Assembly: GCF_002251245.1 (NCBI RefSeq) | Contig: NZ_NPJG01000038.1 | Location: forward strand, 62,001-126,000 | Direction: 5' to 3' | DNA: 64,000 nt | Source: Prevotella sp. P5-92 | Lineage (GTDB): Bacteria > Bacteroidota > Bacteroidia > Bacteroidales > Bacteroidaceae | Shown here: in pieces, positions 48,760 to 58,850 of the stretch | Layout: the number at the start of each line of letters is the position of its first letter | Position numbering within the stretch: the first letter of the stretch is position 1 | The notes under the pieces: generated by a model | Seen by the model: only the letters and a program-made list of their open reading frames with translations | Databases searched by the model: none | Told to the model about the DNA's origin: nothing | Position numbers and translations under genes: made by a program

Positions 48760-51700
48760 TTATTTCATCATTTCTCTTACGGCTCTTTCCAGTTGGCGGT
48801 CGTAGCCATTGATGATGTCTTCAGGCGTGTTATATACCTCGATGTCAGGGTAGAGTGTCGTGTTCTCGCCATAGACGCCGTCCATGCCGCGGCAGCCAAC
48901 CTGAGGAATGCCGAATACGAGCGACGAGTCCATCATTCGTTCCCACCATACGGCGGTCATCGTTCCGGCTACAGGCGCGCCGATGAGTTTGCCTATGCCT
49001 AAGGTCTTGTAAACCCACGGGAAACCATGTCCGTTGCTATAGTCATCCTCGCATATCAGCACACACGAAGGCTTGGTCCACTTGTTGTATGGGTCGCGAC
49101 CCACATACTGTCCACGAGGCACGAAATTCTGGTATTCTTTGCCTGAGAGCAGTGTGCAGAGATCGTCGTGCAACCATCCTCCGCCGTTGTGGCGTTCGTC
49201 CACCACCACAGCCTTGCGGTTGCGGTTGCGGTCGCTGAGCAGTTCTTGATAAACGGTGCGGAAGCTCTCGCTGTTCATCTCCTTGACGTGAACGTAAGCC
49301 ACCGTTCCGCCCGAGATACTGTCAACAAACGCCCTGTTGCGATCCACCCAACGCTTGTAGAGCAATTCTCTTGTCTGAGCCTGTGACACAGGCTTTACTG
49401 TGATGGTTTCCTCTGTCTTGCCCTGAGCCTTGGCGAAGCTGACACGAATGTTTTTGCCAATCTTCCCGTCGAGAAGTCTGTTGTAGTCCTCGCCCGCGTT
49501 TATCTTCACTCCGTCGATGGCAGTGATGATAGAGCCAGGCTTGACTCCGGTGTTTTTCACGTCAAACGGTCCGCGTCGCAACACTTCCTTCACCTTCAGT
49601 CCGTCGCCATTGTAAGCCTCGTCAAAGAAAAGTCCGAGTTGTGCCGTCTGCATGACATTGCTGTAGGCATTGTATCGGCATCCCGTATGCGAGGCATTGA
49701 GCTCTCCGAGCATCTCCGACATCATCTCGGCAAAGTCGAAGTTATTGTTTATGTGCGGCAAGAACTTCTCGTATGTCTTGCGGTAGCCTTCCCAGTCAAC
49801 ACCGTGCAGGTTCTTGTCGTAGAACTTGTCTTTCACCTGTCTCCAAGCGTGGTCAAAGAGATATTGCCGCTCTTCGTATGGCTTGTAGTTAAACCATGCC
49901 TCAAAGTCCACGTTTTTCTGTGATCCTGAGTTCAGATCCACCTTTGTGATGTTGCCGCGGCATACAAATGCGCTTTTGATGTCCTTGTCAGGCTGCATGG
50001 CAGCCACACCGATGCCTTTCATCAGTCGCTGCTTGTTGCCTTCCTTGTCTATCTTCCAAAGGTCGTAACTGTCCTCATAGCGCACCTGGTAGTAGAGTGT
50101 GTTGCCGTCGGCCGAGAGCAGCATGTCGCCGATATGGGCAGAGTTGTTGGTGAGGCGCACTACACGGTCGCGGCAGTTGGTGGTGTCTAGTTCCAGTGCT
50201 TCCACCTTCTTCACTTCCACCTTGGCCTCGTCCTTGTCGTTGCCTTTCTTCTTGTCCTTCTCAGCCTTTTCCTTAGCCTTTTCTTCTTCCTCCTTCTTCT
50301 TCTTCAGTTCCTCGCGTGCCTTGTCGTCGCGAGCCACCTCTTCTTTGCTCATCCTGAAACGCTCGTAGGCGTCGAGGTCGAAGAACATGATATACACGTC
50401 GTCCTCGGCTCCCCAGCTGCCGTGACTGCGGTATCCGGCCCTGTCGCTTGCAAAGAGCATGGCTTTCCCGCCGAGCACCCATTTGGGATTGCTCTCGGAG
50501 TATCCGCTGTTGGTGAGGTTATACACCTTTCCGTCCTCTTCTGCACTGACGAGGGCGATGTCCTGGCTGTTCCATCCTCCGGTGCCGATATACGATGCGA
50601 GAAGCCATCGGCTGTCGGGACTCCACGAGAATCCTATGTCGCCGTCGCTATACGAATAGACATAGTCGGCAGCGAGAGCCGTATGTGTTTTCTTGCTCTT
50701 CACGTCCATCACCTTCAGTGTACCGCGGTTTTCGTAGTAGGCTATCTTCTTGCCGTCGGGCGAGAAACTGGGCTGTTGTGAGGTGAGGTCGTTGTCGGTC
50801 ATGCGTTCCTCTTCGATGTCGGTGGCGTAGCAGAACAGTCCTTCGTCTTTGTTTTTCAGCAGCGAGCGGTAAATCTGCCACACACCTCCTCGCTCCGACG
50901 CATAGACGATGCTGCGTCCGTCAGGCGCGAACTCAATGTCGCGTTCCTGCTCAGGTGTGTCGGTGATGCGCTTTGTGGTCTTGTATTCCACTGATGTGAC
51001 AAAGACATCGCCGTGCATCACGAAGGCTATCTCCTTGCCGTTAGGCGACAGGCTTATCTCTTTCGCGCCTGAGCTGCTTATCTGTCTCACGAGGTCGCGG
51101 TCGGTGCGGTCAGCCGTGATGCTGATGTTCACCTTTCGGGGCTCTGTCTGTCCTTTGGCGAGGGTGTATATTTCGCCATCGTAACCGAAGCAGAGGGTCT
51201 CGTTGGCAGCACTGGAGAGGAAGCGCACGGGATTGCCTTTGAAGTGGGTGCATTGTTGCTTCTGTGTGCCGTCGGCATTGGCTCGATAGACGTTGAACGT
51301 CCCGTCCATCTCGCTGAGATAATAGAACGACTTGCCGTCAGCCGCCCAGACGGGGTTGCGGTCTTCGCCGGCAAAGTCGGTGATTTTCTTGTAGTTGTCT
51401 CCCTGCTTCATCCATATATCGCGGGCTATAGGCGAGGTGTGGTGCTTTCGCCAAGAGTCTTCATAGCCTTTGTTGTCGTGGTAAAGCACGTCGCCATTGG
51501 CGTTAAAGCTGATGTTCTCCATGGGTAGGGTAGAGTAGAGCTTTGGGCGCGAGCCGTTGGTGTCGGTCTCATATACCTGCAAGAATGAGCCGGCGAAGAT
51601 GATGGATTCAGCCGACGGCATCACGCTTGCGGAGAAGAGGATGTGGTCGTTGTCGCGAAACACCATTGGCACTTCTCCGCCGCTGCCCGTGGTGAGTCGG

Positions 51701-52002
51701 CGTGGCTCGCCTCCGTTGGCGTCAACGATAAATACGTCGGCACTTCCTTCGCGGGTAGAGGCAAAGGCGATGTGTTTTCCGTCGGGACTCCATACGGGAT
51801 GTGTGTCGTAGGCGGGATTAGAGGTCAGCTGTTGAGCTTTTCCTCCATTGGTTCCCACGGTGAAGATATCGCCTTTGTATGTGAAGGCGATACGACTTCC
51901 GTCAGGTGAGATGGCTGGATAGCGCATCCACAACGGGTTTTCCTGTGCTCCAACAGTGGCAGATGCCATCAGAAGCAAACCAAGGATTGATTTCTTTTTC
52001 AT
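48760..52002 (-). CDS. Tricorn-like S41 protease
   Basis: A 1080-residue periplasmic protein with signal peptide (1-19). It has two WD40/PD40-type propellers (about 20-330 and 330-650, with repeated PSFSPDGKKIAYYE and PAISPDGSRIAFTY motifs), a PDZ-like domain (about 775-860) and a C-terminal S41 protease core with VVVDERHNGGGWLHDDL and Ser989 in DDYSNGHGFPW, the likely nucleophile by comparison with tricorn. A strongly charged insertion (Lys/Glu-rich, about 560-605) interrupts the second propeller region. Tricorn proteins degrade peptides. Monocistronic, with its own consensus promoter. Confidence 0.92.
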   Translation of the reverse strand: MKKKSILGLLLMASATVGAQENPLWMRYPAISPDGSRIAFTYKGDIFTVGTNGGKAQQLTSNPAYDTHPVWSPDGKHIAFASTREGSADVFIVDANGGEPRRLTTGSGGEVPMVFRDNDHILFSASVMPSAESIIFAGSFLQVYETDTNGSRPKLYSTLPMENISFNANGDVLYHDNKGYEDSWRKHHTSPIARDIWMKQGDNYKKITDFAGEDRNPVWAADGKSFYYLSEMDGTFNVYRANADGTQKQQCTHFKGNPVRFLSSAANETLCFGYDGEIYTLAKGQTEPRKVNISITADRTDRDLVRQISSSGAKEISLSPNGKEIAFVMHGDVFVTSVEYKTTKRITDTPEQERDIEFAPDGRSIVYASERGGVWQIYRSLLKNKDEGLFCYATDIEEERMTDNDLTSQQPSFSPDGKKIAYYENRGTLKVMDVKSKKTHTALAADYVYSYSDGDIGFSWSPDSRWLLASYIGTGGWNSQDIALVSAEEDGKVYNLTNSGYSESNPKWVLGGKAMLFASDRAGYRSHGSWGAEDDVYIMFFDLDAYERFRMSKEEVARDDKAREELKKKKEEEEKAKEKAEKDKKKGNDKDEAKVEVKKVEALELDTTNCRDRVVRLTNNSAHIGDMLLSADGNTLYYQVRYEDSYDLWKIDKEGNKQRLMKGIGVAAMQPDKDIKSAFVCRGNITKVDLNSGSQKNVDFEAWFNYKPYEERQYLFDHAWRQVKDKFYDKNLHGVDWEGYRKTYEKFLPHINNNFDFAEMMSEMLGELNASHTGCRYNAYSNVMQTAQLGLFFDEAYNGDGLKVKEVLRRGPFDVKNTGVKPGSIITAIDGVKINAGEDYNRLLDGKIGKNIRVSFAKAQGKTEETITVKPVSQAQTRELLYKRWVDRNRAFVDSISGGTVAYVHVKEMNSESFRTVYQELLSDRNRNRKAVVVDERHNGGGWLHDDLCTLLSGKEYQNFVPRGQYVGRDPYNKWTKPSCVLICEDDYSNGHGFPWVYKTLGIGKLIGAPVAGTMTAVWWERMMDSSLVFGIPQVGCRGMDGVYGENTTLYPDIEVYNTPEDIINGYDRQLERAVREMMK

Positions 52003-52034
52003 GTCTTCCCTTTCTTTTTTTATTTTTACAGCGG

Positions 52035-52066
52035 CAAAGTTACTAAAAAGAAATGAATGTTACAAA
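52035..52066 (-). promoter_or_regulatory. Promoter of the tricorn-like gene
   Basis: Minus-strand TTTG (52063-52066), 20 bases, then TAACTTTG (52035-52042), 32 bases before the start codon. Confidence 0.8.
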
Positions 52067-52130
52067 CGTTTTATGATTTATTTAACTATTGTGCCGTTAT
52101 GTATCTCATCAGCGACTTATTTTTTTACTC

Positions 52131-52229
52131 ATGGAGAAAGAGAGCTATCTTCGACAGTTATTCTTAGAGTCAATCGCAAGCCGTTTTTTTGTGACAACTG
52201 AATACTCTTGTGTCACGGTCGTTCCATAG
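52131..52229 (+). CDS. Possible 32-residue frame, doubtful
   Basis: An ATG frame reads MEKESYLRQLFLESIASRFF and continues to a stop at 52227. It lies between the tricorn gene promoter and the GLUG remnant. No family or expression signal was recognised; it may be chance or part of a broken gene. Confidence 0.15.
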   Translation: MEKESYLRQLFLESIASRFFVTTEYSCVTVVP

Positions 52230-52294
52230 CGTGATGTCACGAGTGTTCCACAGCTATGGTACGGTCGTGACGTTAGGTGTGGTACGACCGTACC
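52211..52294. repeat. Overlapping inverted repeats around GGTACGGTCGT
   Basis: GGTACGGTCGT (52258-52268) and ACGACCGTACC (52284-52294) are perfect inverted copies; a longer imperfect pair joins 52211-52228 with 52254-52271. They overlap the 3' end of the GLUG remnant. Confidence 0.6.
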
Positions 52295-52538
52295 AACAGT
52301 TATTCTGTCCTGCAAAGGTGCCTACATTAATGCTTCCACTTCCTCCAAAATAAGAGTCCAACACACCTAAGTTTTTTATAGTACCATGGTTTGGTTTTAA
52401 CATTCCAATATAATTTCCATCAGTAGATGGCATATAGATGCCACTAATGGTATGGCCATTGCCATCAAAGGTGCCTTCAAAGTCTTCTGGCATAATCCGT
52501 TGGTTGACCTGTGTGTTTCCTGCTTCGAGCATCTTTAT
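52254..52538 (-). pseudogene. Remnant of a GLUG-motif surface protein
   Basis: The frame encodes EDFEGTFDGNGHTISGIYMP and IGMLKPNHGTIKNLGVLDSY, the pattern of GLUG repeats found in large surface or adhesin-like proteins. Only about 95 residues remain. The left part of the gene is replaced by the tRNA-Met terminator and no signal peptide is present, so it is a decayed fragment. It ends in a small field of inverted repeats. Confidence 0.65.
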
Positions 52539-52551
52539 CAATGGACCTAAC

Positions 52552-52582
52552 AAAAAAAGCACTCACGATTTCTCGTAAGTGC
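52552..52582 (-). terminator. Terminator of tRNA-Met(CAU)
   Basis: On the minus strand GCACTTACGA pairs with TCGTGAGTGC (one G-U pair) around GAAA and is followed by seven T residues, 13 bases after the tRNA. Confidence 0.88.
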
Positions 52583-52595
52583 TTGCCTCTCACAG

Positions 52596-52669
52596 TAGCG
52601 GGGGTGGGACCCGAACCCACGACCTCCGGATTATGAATCCGACGCTCTAACCAGCTGAGCTATCCCGCC
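52596..52669 (-). tRNA. tRNA with CAU anticodon (tRNA-Met)
   Basis: The minus strand gives a 74-base cloverleaf: acceptor GGCGGGA with CCCCGCT (one A-C mismatch at the base of the stem), D-arm AGCTCAGCTGGTTAGAGC, anticodon stem-loop CGGATTCATAATCCG with CAT, and T-arm GTGGGTTCGGGTCCCAC. CCA is not encoded. Elongator Met is most likely; an Ile tRNA read by modified CAU cannot be excluded from sequence. Confidence 0.92.
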
Positions 52670-52688
52670 ATTTGCTTGTTTGCGGGTG

Positions 52689-52719
52689 CAAAGGTACTAC
52701 TTTTTTTTGAATCTGCAAA
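52689..52719 (-). promoter_or_regulatory. Promoter of tRNA-Met(CAU)
   Basis: Minus-strand TTTG (52716-52719), 19 bases, then TACCTTTG (52689-52696), 20 bases before the tRNA. Confidence 0.75.
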
Positions 52720-52816
52720 CTTTTTTGCTAAAAAATTATTCTGTATCGGTATTTTTTTGTATTTTTGTAGCGTCAAAATGACAAATTACCTATTTTACAC
52801 AACTAACATGTCTGTT

Positions 52817-53218
52817 ATGAGCAAAAAGAAATTAGTGATGGAGTATCCGTTGAACTCTAAATCTGCCAGCATAGTATGGGGGCTTATAGGCAATGCTCAC
52901 GGTCTGGGAAAGTGGATGGCTGACTATGTGGAAGAAGACGAAGACGGAGAACTGACGTTCAAATGGGGTGAGGTATGGACGCAGCAGGACGTACGAACAT
53001 CGACAATTATCTCAAAGGAAGAAAACAGCTATATAAGGCTGAAATGGGACGTGAACGAGTCTGACGAGGATTTCTGGGAATTGAGAGTCGAGAAAAGCGA
53101 CTTCAGCGGACATCTTACACTCATCATCACCGACCACGTGGATGAAGAAGACGTTGACTATATGCGCGAGGTCTGGACTGACAACCTCAGCCGCCTGCAC
53201 AACATCAGCGGACTATAA
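52817..53218 (+). CDS. START-like domain protein (AHSA1-like)
   Basis: A 133-residue cytoplasmic protein. MSKKKLVMEYPLNSKSASIV is followed by a helix-grip fold pattern (LIGNAHGLGKWMADYVEEDE, IRLKWDVNESDEDFWELRVE), as in small START-like proteins conserved in Bacteroidota. Ligand and role are unknown. Two ATG codons nine bases apart (52808 and 52817) are possible starts; the second fits homologues better. The LptF/G-type gene follows after a promoter, so it may be monocistronic. Confidence 0.82.
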   Translation: MSKKKLVMEYPLNSKSASIVWGLIGNAHGLGKWMADYVEEDEDGELTFKWGEVWTQQDVRTSTIISKEENSYIRLKWDVNESDEDFWELRVEKSDFSGHLTLIITDHVDEEDVDYMREVWTDNLSRLHNISGL

Positions 53219-53252
53219 ATTACGTAAAAAAATGGTTTTTCTGCCCGTTTTA

Positions 53253-53284
53253 TTTCGCAATACCGATTTTTTGTGCTAACTTTG
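53253..53284 (+). promoter_or_regulatory. Probable promoter of the LptF/G-type gene
   Basis: TTTC (53253-53256), 20 bases, then TAACTTTG (53277-53284). The -7 part is perfect; the upstream box deviates by one base, the same variant as in the exbB promoter. Confidence 0.6.
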
Positions 53285-53325
53285 CAGCCTGAAATCCTAT
53301 ATATAGATAAGGATTGCGCATGCGA

Positions 53326-55233
53326 ATGATTCGGATAAAGAAACTTGATATATTCATAGCCAAGCAGTTTGGACTGCTTTTCGTGGGAACATTCTTCATC
53401 TGCCAGTTTGTGCTGATGATGCAGTTCCTCTGGCGTTACGTTGACGAGCTCATAGGTAAGGGATTGTCGATGGAGGTGTTGGCACAGTTCTTCTGGTACA
53501 TGGGATTGATGCTGATGCCGCAGGCTTTCCCGTTGGCCATATTGTTGTCGTCGCTCATCACCTTCGGCAATTCGGGCGAGAGCTCGGAGCTTACAGCCAT
53601 CAAGGCTGCCGGCATCTCGCTGATGCAGGCTTTCCGCTCGCTGATAGTGGTCGTGGGCCTTATCTGCTGCGGCTCGTTTTATTTCCAAAATGTCATAGGC
53701 CCCGATGCCAACAAGTCGTTTGCACAGCTGTTGCTGTCGATGAAGCAGAAGAGTCCAGAACTGGAAATCCCCGAAGGCGTGTTCTATGACGGTATCCCAA
53801 ACAGCAATCTCTATGTCCAAAAGAAAGACCTGAAGACAGGCAAGCTCTATGGCATCATGATATACCGCATGAACGGAGGCTACGAAGACGCGGCCATCAT
53901 ACTTGCAGACTCGGGCATGCTGCAGTCAACGGCAGAGAAGAAACACCTCCTGCTGACGCTCTATAGCGGCGAGTGGTTTGAAAACATGCGCTCGCAAGAC
54001 CTGGCAGGAAGCGCGAGCGTGCCATACCGCCGTGAGACATTCTCCAAAAAACGCATTGTGCTCGACTTCGACGGCGGATTCAACCTGGCCGACGTGGCAG
54101 GCATCTCTAACGACGCCCGCTCAAAAAGCATGACTAAGATACGACACGACCTTGACTCGATACGCGAGTTTAACGACTCGGTGGGCAGAGCCTATTACCG
54201 CGACGCACGCTACACCATGTTTAACATGCAATGCAATGACAAGAAAGACTCGACAAAGGCTGTCAAGGACGCGGCAAAGATAGACTATGACAGCGTATTC
54301 GCAAAACTAAAGGCAGAAGACCGACAGGTGGTGATGCGCGATGCCCTCTCGCATATAGAGATGAACGCATCCGAGATAAGCATCAAGGGCGACTATTCAT
54401 ACGCCCTCAACCGACAGGAACGCATGCACGAGATTGAGGCATGGGGAAAGGTGACGCTGTCGCTGCTGTGTGTCGTCTTCTTCTTTATCGGAGCACCGTT
54501 AGGAGCCATCATCCGAAAAGGAGGACTCGGCGTGCCGGTGATCATATCCGTACTCGTCTTCATCGTCTATTACATCTTCGACTTCTCGGGTATGAGAATG
54601 GCACGCGACGACAACTGGACGGTGCTCTTCGGACGATGGATATCGATGATGATTCTCGTGCCGCTGGCCGTCTTCTTCACCTACAAGGCAAACCGCGACT
54701 CCGTGGTGTTTAACATCGACGCATATAAACTCTTCTTCAGACGCATACTCGGCATACGCACAAAGCGACACGTGTTTAAGAAAGAGGTGATAATAAACGA
54801 CCCCGACTACGCTAACGACGCAACGATACTCGAAAAGATAAGCAACGACATCACCGAATATTCTCAAACCCACGGACTACTCAGGGCTCCTAACCCCATA
54901 AAGGTGTTCTTCCGTGAAGGCGACGACAGGGCCATACGCGACATCAACGACGAACTCGAGGCTGTGATCGAGGACCTCTCCAACACCAAGGACAAGGTGG
55001 TGATAGCAAACCTCAACCGCTATCCCGTACTGGCCACACATGCCCACACAAGGCCTTTCCGCCGTCGATGGCTCAACGCACTGACGGGATTAATACTGCC
55101 CCTCGGACTCTTCTTCTACCTGAGGATGTGGCGGTTCCGCCTGCGCCTGCTGCGCGACCTTAGGGTAATAAAGAACGCAAACACCGAGATATGCAACCGC
55201 ATAGAAGAGATGACGGCGAAAAACAGAGAATAA
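53326..55233 (+). CDS. LptF/LptG-family lipopolysaccharide export permease
   Basis: A 635-residue YjgP/YjgQ permease, which moves lipopolysaccharide from the inner membrane together with LptB. The N-terminal half has two to three membrane segments ([20 protein letters not shown] and [20 protein letters not shown]), then a periplasmic jelly-roll region, three more membrane segments (about 385-460, [19 protein letters not shown]) and an extra hydrophilic C-terminal domain of about 170 residues ending in one or two more hydrophobic stretches. That extension is common in Bacteroidota. The start at 53326 ([15 protein letters not shown]) fits homologues. ribBA follows by 32 bases. Confidence 0.9.
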   Translation: MIRIKKLDIFIAKQFGLLFVGTFFICQFVLMMQFLWRYVDELIGKGLSMEVLAQFFWYMGLMLMPQAFPLAILLSSLITFGNSGESSELTAIKAAGISLMQAFRSLIVVVGLICCGSFYFQNVIGPDANKSFAQLLLSMKQKSPELEIPEGVFYDGIPNSNLYVQKKDLKTGKLYGIMIYRMNGGYEDAAIILADSGMLQSTAEKKHLLLTLYSGEWFENMRSQDLAGSASVPYRRETFSKKRIVLDFDGGFNLADVAGISNDARSKSMTKIRHDLDSIREFNDSVGRAYYRDARYTMFNMQCNDKKDSTKAVKDAAKIDYDSVFAKLKAEDRQVVMRDALSHIEMNASEISIKGDYSYALNRQERMHEIEAWGKVTLSLLCVVFFFIGAPLGAIIRKGGLGVPVIISVLVFIVYYIFDFSGMRMARDDNWTVLFGRWISMMILVPLAVFFTYKANRDSVVFNIDAYKLFFRRILGIRTKRHVFKKEVIINDPDYANDATILEKISNDITEYSQTHGLLRAPNPIKVFFREGDDRAIRDINDELEAVIEDLSNTKDKVVIANLNRYPVLATHAHTRPFRRRWLNALTGLILPLGLFFYLRMWRFRLRLLRDLRVIKNANTEICNRIEEMTAKNRE

Positions 55234-55265
55234 TAACATTTACACCTTATTATATATATAAAGAT

Positions 55266-56474
55266 ATGTCTGAATTCAAGATAAGCACCATCGAGGAAGC
55301 TCTCGACGACTTCCGTGAAGGCAAATTCGTGATAGTAGTCGATGACGAAGACCGTGAAAACGAAGGTGACCTCATTATCGCGGCAGAGAAGATAACGCCC
55401 GAGAAGGTCAACTTCATGCTGAAATACGCAAGAGGCGTGCTCTGCGCACCCATCACCATAAAGAGAAGTGAAGAGCTCGACCTGCCACACCAGGTGGCAG
55501 ACAACACGTCGATGCTCGGCACTCCGTTCACCGTGACCATCGACAAACTTGAAGGATGCACAACAGGAGTGTCGGCTCACGACAGAGCCGCCACCATCAA
55601 AGCCCTCGCCGACCCAGCATCCAGACCGGAGACCTTCGGACGCCCAGGACACATCAACCCGCTCTACGCACAAGACATGGGAGTGCTGCGCAGGTCGGGA
55701 CATACAGAGGCGGCCGTCGATCTATGCAAACTAACAGGACTCTATCCTGCAGCGGCACTCATGGAGATAATGAACGACGACGGCACCATGGCACGCATGA
55801 CAGACCTCATGGCCTTCGCCGAAGTCCACAAACTGCACATCATCACCATCAAAGACCTCATATCCTACAGACTCAAGAAAGAGTCGCTCATAGAAGTGGG
55901 CAACGAGGCCGACATGCCCACACGCTACGGACACTTCAGACTCGTGCCTTTCCGCCAGACCTCGACAGGACAGGAACACATGGCTCTGATAAAGGGCGAG
56001 TGGAAAGAAGACGAGCCAGTGCTGGTGAGAGTACACTCCTCGTGCGCCACAGGAGACATACTCGGAAGCATGCGCTGCGACTGCGGCGAACAGCTCCATA
56101 AGGCCATGGAGATGATCGACAAGGAAGGCAAGGGAGTGATCATCTACATGCAACAAGAAGGAAGAGGCATCGGCCTGATGAACAAGATAGCCGCATACAA
56201 ACTGCAAGAAGAGGGTCTCGACACCGTGGAGGCAAACATACATCTCGGCTTCAAACCCGACGAGCGAGACTACGGATGCGGAGCACAGATGCTAAGACAT
56301 CTCGGCATACACAAAATGCGCCTGCTCACAAACAATCCCACAAAAAGAGTGGGACTGGAGGCCTACGGACTCGAAATAGTAGAGAACGTTCCCATCGAAG
56401 TCAAACCAAACGAGTATGACTACAAATATCTCAAAACAAAGAAAGACAGAATGGGTCATACTCTCCACTTATAG
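55266..56474 (+). CDS. ribBA: Bifunctional DHBP synthase / GTP cyclohydrolase II
   Basis: A 402-residue riboflavin-synthesis enzyme. Residues 1-200 are the RibB part ([18 protein letters not shown], the catalytic DRENEGD motif, and [12 protein letters not shown]). Residues 205-400 are the RibA part, with zinc cysteines in [16 protein letters not shown] and the EGRGIGL loop. Both active sites look intact. The 32 bases upstream are too short for an FMN riboswitch, and expression probably comes from the lptF/G promoter. Confidence 0.97.
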   Translation: MSEFKISTIEEALDDFREGKFVIVVDDEDRENEGDLIIAAEKITPEKVNFMLKYARGVLCAPITIKRSEELDLPHQVADNTSMLGTPFTVTIDKLEGCTTGVSAHDRAATIKALADPASRPETFGRPGHINPLYAQDMGVLRRSGHTEAAVDLCKLTGLYPAAALMEIMNDDGTMARMTDLMAFAEVHKLHIITIKDLISYRLKKESLIEVGNEADMPTRYGHFRLVPFRQTSTGQEHMALIKGEWKEDEPVLVRVHSSCATGDILGSMRCDCGEQLHKAMEMIDKEGKGVIIYMQQEGRGIGLMNKIAAYKLQEEGLDTVEANIHLGFKPDERDYGCGAQMLRHLGIHKMRLLTNNPTKRVGLEAYGLEIVENVPIEVKPNEYDYKYLKTKKDRMGHTLHL

Positions 56475-56556
56475 ATAAAAAACGCACAGAAACAAAAAAA
56501 TAACGCAGAAATGCAAAAAAAACGTGCAAATTCTTCGTTTTCACAAATAAAATGAT

Positions 56557-56564
56557 TACTTTTG
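56557..56564 (+). promoter_or_regulatory. -7 promoter element of the aminotransferase gene
   Basis: TACTTTTG fits TAnnTTTG and lies 31 bases before the start codon. No TTTG box at the standard distance was found. Confidence 0.45.
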
Positions 56565-56595
56565 CACATAAATAACGATATCAAGCAAAAATACT

Positions 56596-57789
56596 ATGGC
56601 ACAATTATCCGACCGACTGCAACGACTGGCACCTTCAGCAACACTTGCCATGTCGCAGAAAAGCAGCGAAATGAAAGCTCAAGGCATTGACGTTATCAAC
56701 ATGAGCGTGGGCGAACCAGACTTCAATACGCCAGACCATATCAAGGAGGCGGCAAAGAAGGCTATCGACGAGAATTATTCAAGATATTCTCCCGTACCAG
56801 GATACCCCGACCTCAGGAAAGCTATTGTCGCTAAACTGAAAAACGAGAACAACCTCGACTACAGTGTCAACGAGGTGCTCGTGTCAAACGGCGCAAAACA
56901 GAGTGTCTGCAACACCATCATGGCACTTGTCAACCCTGGCGACGAGGTCATAATACCCGCACCCTACTGGGTGTCATACCCGCAGATGGCGAAACTCGCA
57001 GGCGGAACACCGGTGATCGTTGAGGCTGGCTTCGACCAAAACTTCAAGATGACACCCGAACAGCTCGAGGCAGCCATCACACCAAAGACACGTCTCATCA
57101 TTCTCTGCTCGCCAAGCAACCCTACAGGCAGCGTCTATTCAAAGGAAGAACTCAAGGGACTTGCCGACGTGATAAAGAGACACGACGACCTCTTCGTACT
57201 TGCCGACGAGATATACGAACATATCAACTACATCGGAAAACACGAGAGTATAGCACAGTTCGAGGGAATGAAAGAACGCTCGATCATCGTCAACGGAGTG
57301 TCGAAAGCATACGCCATGACCGGATGGCGCATAGGATATATCGCCGCACCAGAGTGGATCGTGAAGGGATGCAACAAACTGCAGGGACAATACACCAGCG
57401 GCCCATGCTCAGTAAGCCAGAAGGCAGCCGAATTCGCATACACACAGTCGCAAGAGTGCGTAGAGCAGATGCGACAGGCCTTCGAACGCCGCCGCAACCT
57501 CATCGTCCAACTCGCCAAAGACATTCCCGGCCTGGAAGTCAACGTGCCAGAAGGCGCATTCTACCTCTTCCCCAAGTGCAGCAGCTTCTACGGCAAGAGC
57601 AATGGAGATACGGTGATAAACAACTCGTCTGACCTCGCACTTTACCTCCTCGAGAAAGGACACGTGGCTACCGTCGGAGGCGACGCTTTCGGCGACCCAG
57701 AGTGCTTCCGCATGAGCTACGCCACAAGCGACGAAAATATACGCGAGGCAATAAGAAGAATAAAGGACGCGTTGGCAGAATTGAAGTAA
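56596..57789 (+). CDS. aspC: Aspartate-type aminotransferase (class I PLP)
   Basis: A 397-residue pyridoxal-phosphate enzyme. NMSVGEPDFNTPDHI, SRYSPVPGYPDLRKAI, LCSPSNPTGSVYSKEEL and the Schiff-base Lys237 in NGVSKAYAMTGWRIGY are intact, and the C-terminal Arg in FRMSYATSDE binds the carboxylate. The sequence is of the aspartate/prephenate aminotransferase class (subgroup I-gamma); the exact amino donor cannot be told. Monocistronic. Confidence 0.93.
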   Translation: MAQLSDRLQRLAPSATLAMSQKSSEMKAQGIDVINMSVGEPDFNTPDHIKEAAKKAIDENYSRYSPVPGYPDLRKAIVAKLKNENNLDYSVNEVLVSNGAKQSVCNTIMALVNPGDEVIIPAPYWVSYPQMAKLAGGTPVIVEAGFDQNFKMTPEQLEAAITPKTRLIILCSPSNPTGSVYSKEELKGLADVIKRHDDLFVLADEIYEHINYIGKHESIAQFEGMKERSIIVNGVSKAYAMTGWRIGYIAAPEWIVKGCNKLQGQYTSGPCSVSQKAAEFAYTQSQECVEQMRQAFERRRNLIVQLAKDIPGLEVNVPEGAFYLFPKCSSFYGKSNGDTVINNSSDLALYLLEKGHVATVGGDAFGDPECFRMSYATSDENIREAIRRIKDALAELK

Positions 57790-57856
57790 AATATAGGTAA
57801 GAAGACACCAGACAATATTAATTTTAAAAAAAGTTGGTGTTAAAACCTGTTAATCG

Positions 57857-57888
57857 TTTCGGTTTTTCTGTCTATTTTGTTAACTTTG
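57857..57888 (+). promoter_or_regulatory. Probable promoter of the exbB operon
   Basis: TTTC (57857-57860), 20 bases, then TAACTTTG (57881-57888), 103 bases before exbB. The upstream box has one deviation. Confidence 0.6.
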
Positions 57889-57991
57889 TCCCTTGAATGA
57901 AGATTCAATATAGGCAAACAGCAAAAAGTGACGCCAAAAACACTAATATTAATATTATTCATAAATAACAAAAAATTTAAAATTATCAATT

Positions 57992-58822
57992 ATGGGAACA
58001 AACAAAAATGCTGCAGCCCCAGCAAAGAAATCATCGGGCTTTAAAGGAGTTAAGAACGCTATCTGGATCCTCGTTATTTGCGGTATCGTAGCTTACACAT
58101 TCTATTTCCAAGTACTCGGCGCACCTGAGAACTTCGCAGGAAACGACCCAACAGGCCACCCTGTAAACCTCATGGGTACTGTGTATAAGGGAGGTTTCGT
58201 TGTAGGTCTTATCTTGACTCTCCTCCTCTCTGTTATCTGCCTCGGTGTAGAGCGCTTCTTCGCTCTTAGAAGCGCATTCGGTAAGATGAGCCTCGGCAAG
58301 TTCACAACACAGGTTAAGGAACTCATCAAAGCTCGTAACTTTGACGAGGCTGTCGCTCTTTGCAACAAGATGCAGGGCTCTGTAGCTAACGTAGTGCTCG
58401 CTTCTATCAACGCTTACAAGGACGCTGAGAACAACACCACACTGAAGAAGGCTCAGAAGATCGCTAAGATCCAGCAGGCTCACGAGGAAGCTACTCAGCT
58501 TGAGATGCCAACTCTCCAGATGAACCTCCCTATCGTAGCTACCATCGTTACTCTCGGTACTCTTACCGCTCTGTTCGGTACTGTGCTCGGTATGATCCGT
58601 TCATTCCAGGCTCTGTCTGCTGGTGGTGGCGCTGACTCTATGGCTCTGTCTGCCGGTATCTCTGAGGCCCTCGTTAACACAGCTTCTGGTATTTTGACAT
58701 CATGGTTCGCTGTGGTTATCTACAACTTCTTCACAAACAAGATCGACAAGCTCACATACGCTCTCGACGAGGTTGGTTATACAATTGCTGCAACATACGA
58801 CGTTAACCACGAGGAAGCTTAA
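57992..58822 (+). CDS. exbB: MotA/TolQ/ExbB proton channel subunit
   Basis: A 276-residue inner-membrane protein. A first segment (WILVICGIVAYTFYFQVLGA), a second (GFVVGLILTLLLSVICLGVE), a long cytoplasmic helical region, and two C-terminal segments (about 175-245, IVATIVTLGTLTALFGTVLG and ILTSWFAVVIYNFF) fit Bacteroidota ExbB. It is longer than the 230-residue proteobacterial form owing to an N-terminal extension. It uses the proton gradient to energise TonB, and so the SusCD importer. It heads exbB-exbD-exbD-tonB-pstS-like-TPR. Codon use looks tuned for high expression. Confidence 0.95.
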   Translation: MGTNKNAAAPAKKSSGFKGVKNAIWILVICGIVAYTFYFQVLGAPENFAGNDPTGHPVNLMGTVYKGGFVVGLILTLLLSVICLGVERFFALRSAFGKMSLGKFTTQVKELIKARNFDEAVALCNKMQGSVANVVLASINAYKDAENNTTLKKAQKIAKIQQAHEEATQLEMPTLQMNLPIVATIVTLGTLTALFGTVLGMIRSFQALSAGGGADSMALSAGISEALVNTASGILTSWFAVVIYNFFTNKIDKLTYALDEVGYTIAATYDVNHEEA

Positions 58823-58850
58823 TTGTTTTACCTTTTAATTAGTTATAATA

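Noticed and set aside
55234-55265. FMN riboswitch before ribBA
   Set aside because: Only 32 bases separate the genes, too short for the aptamer.
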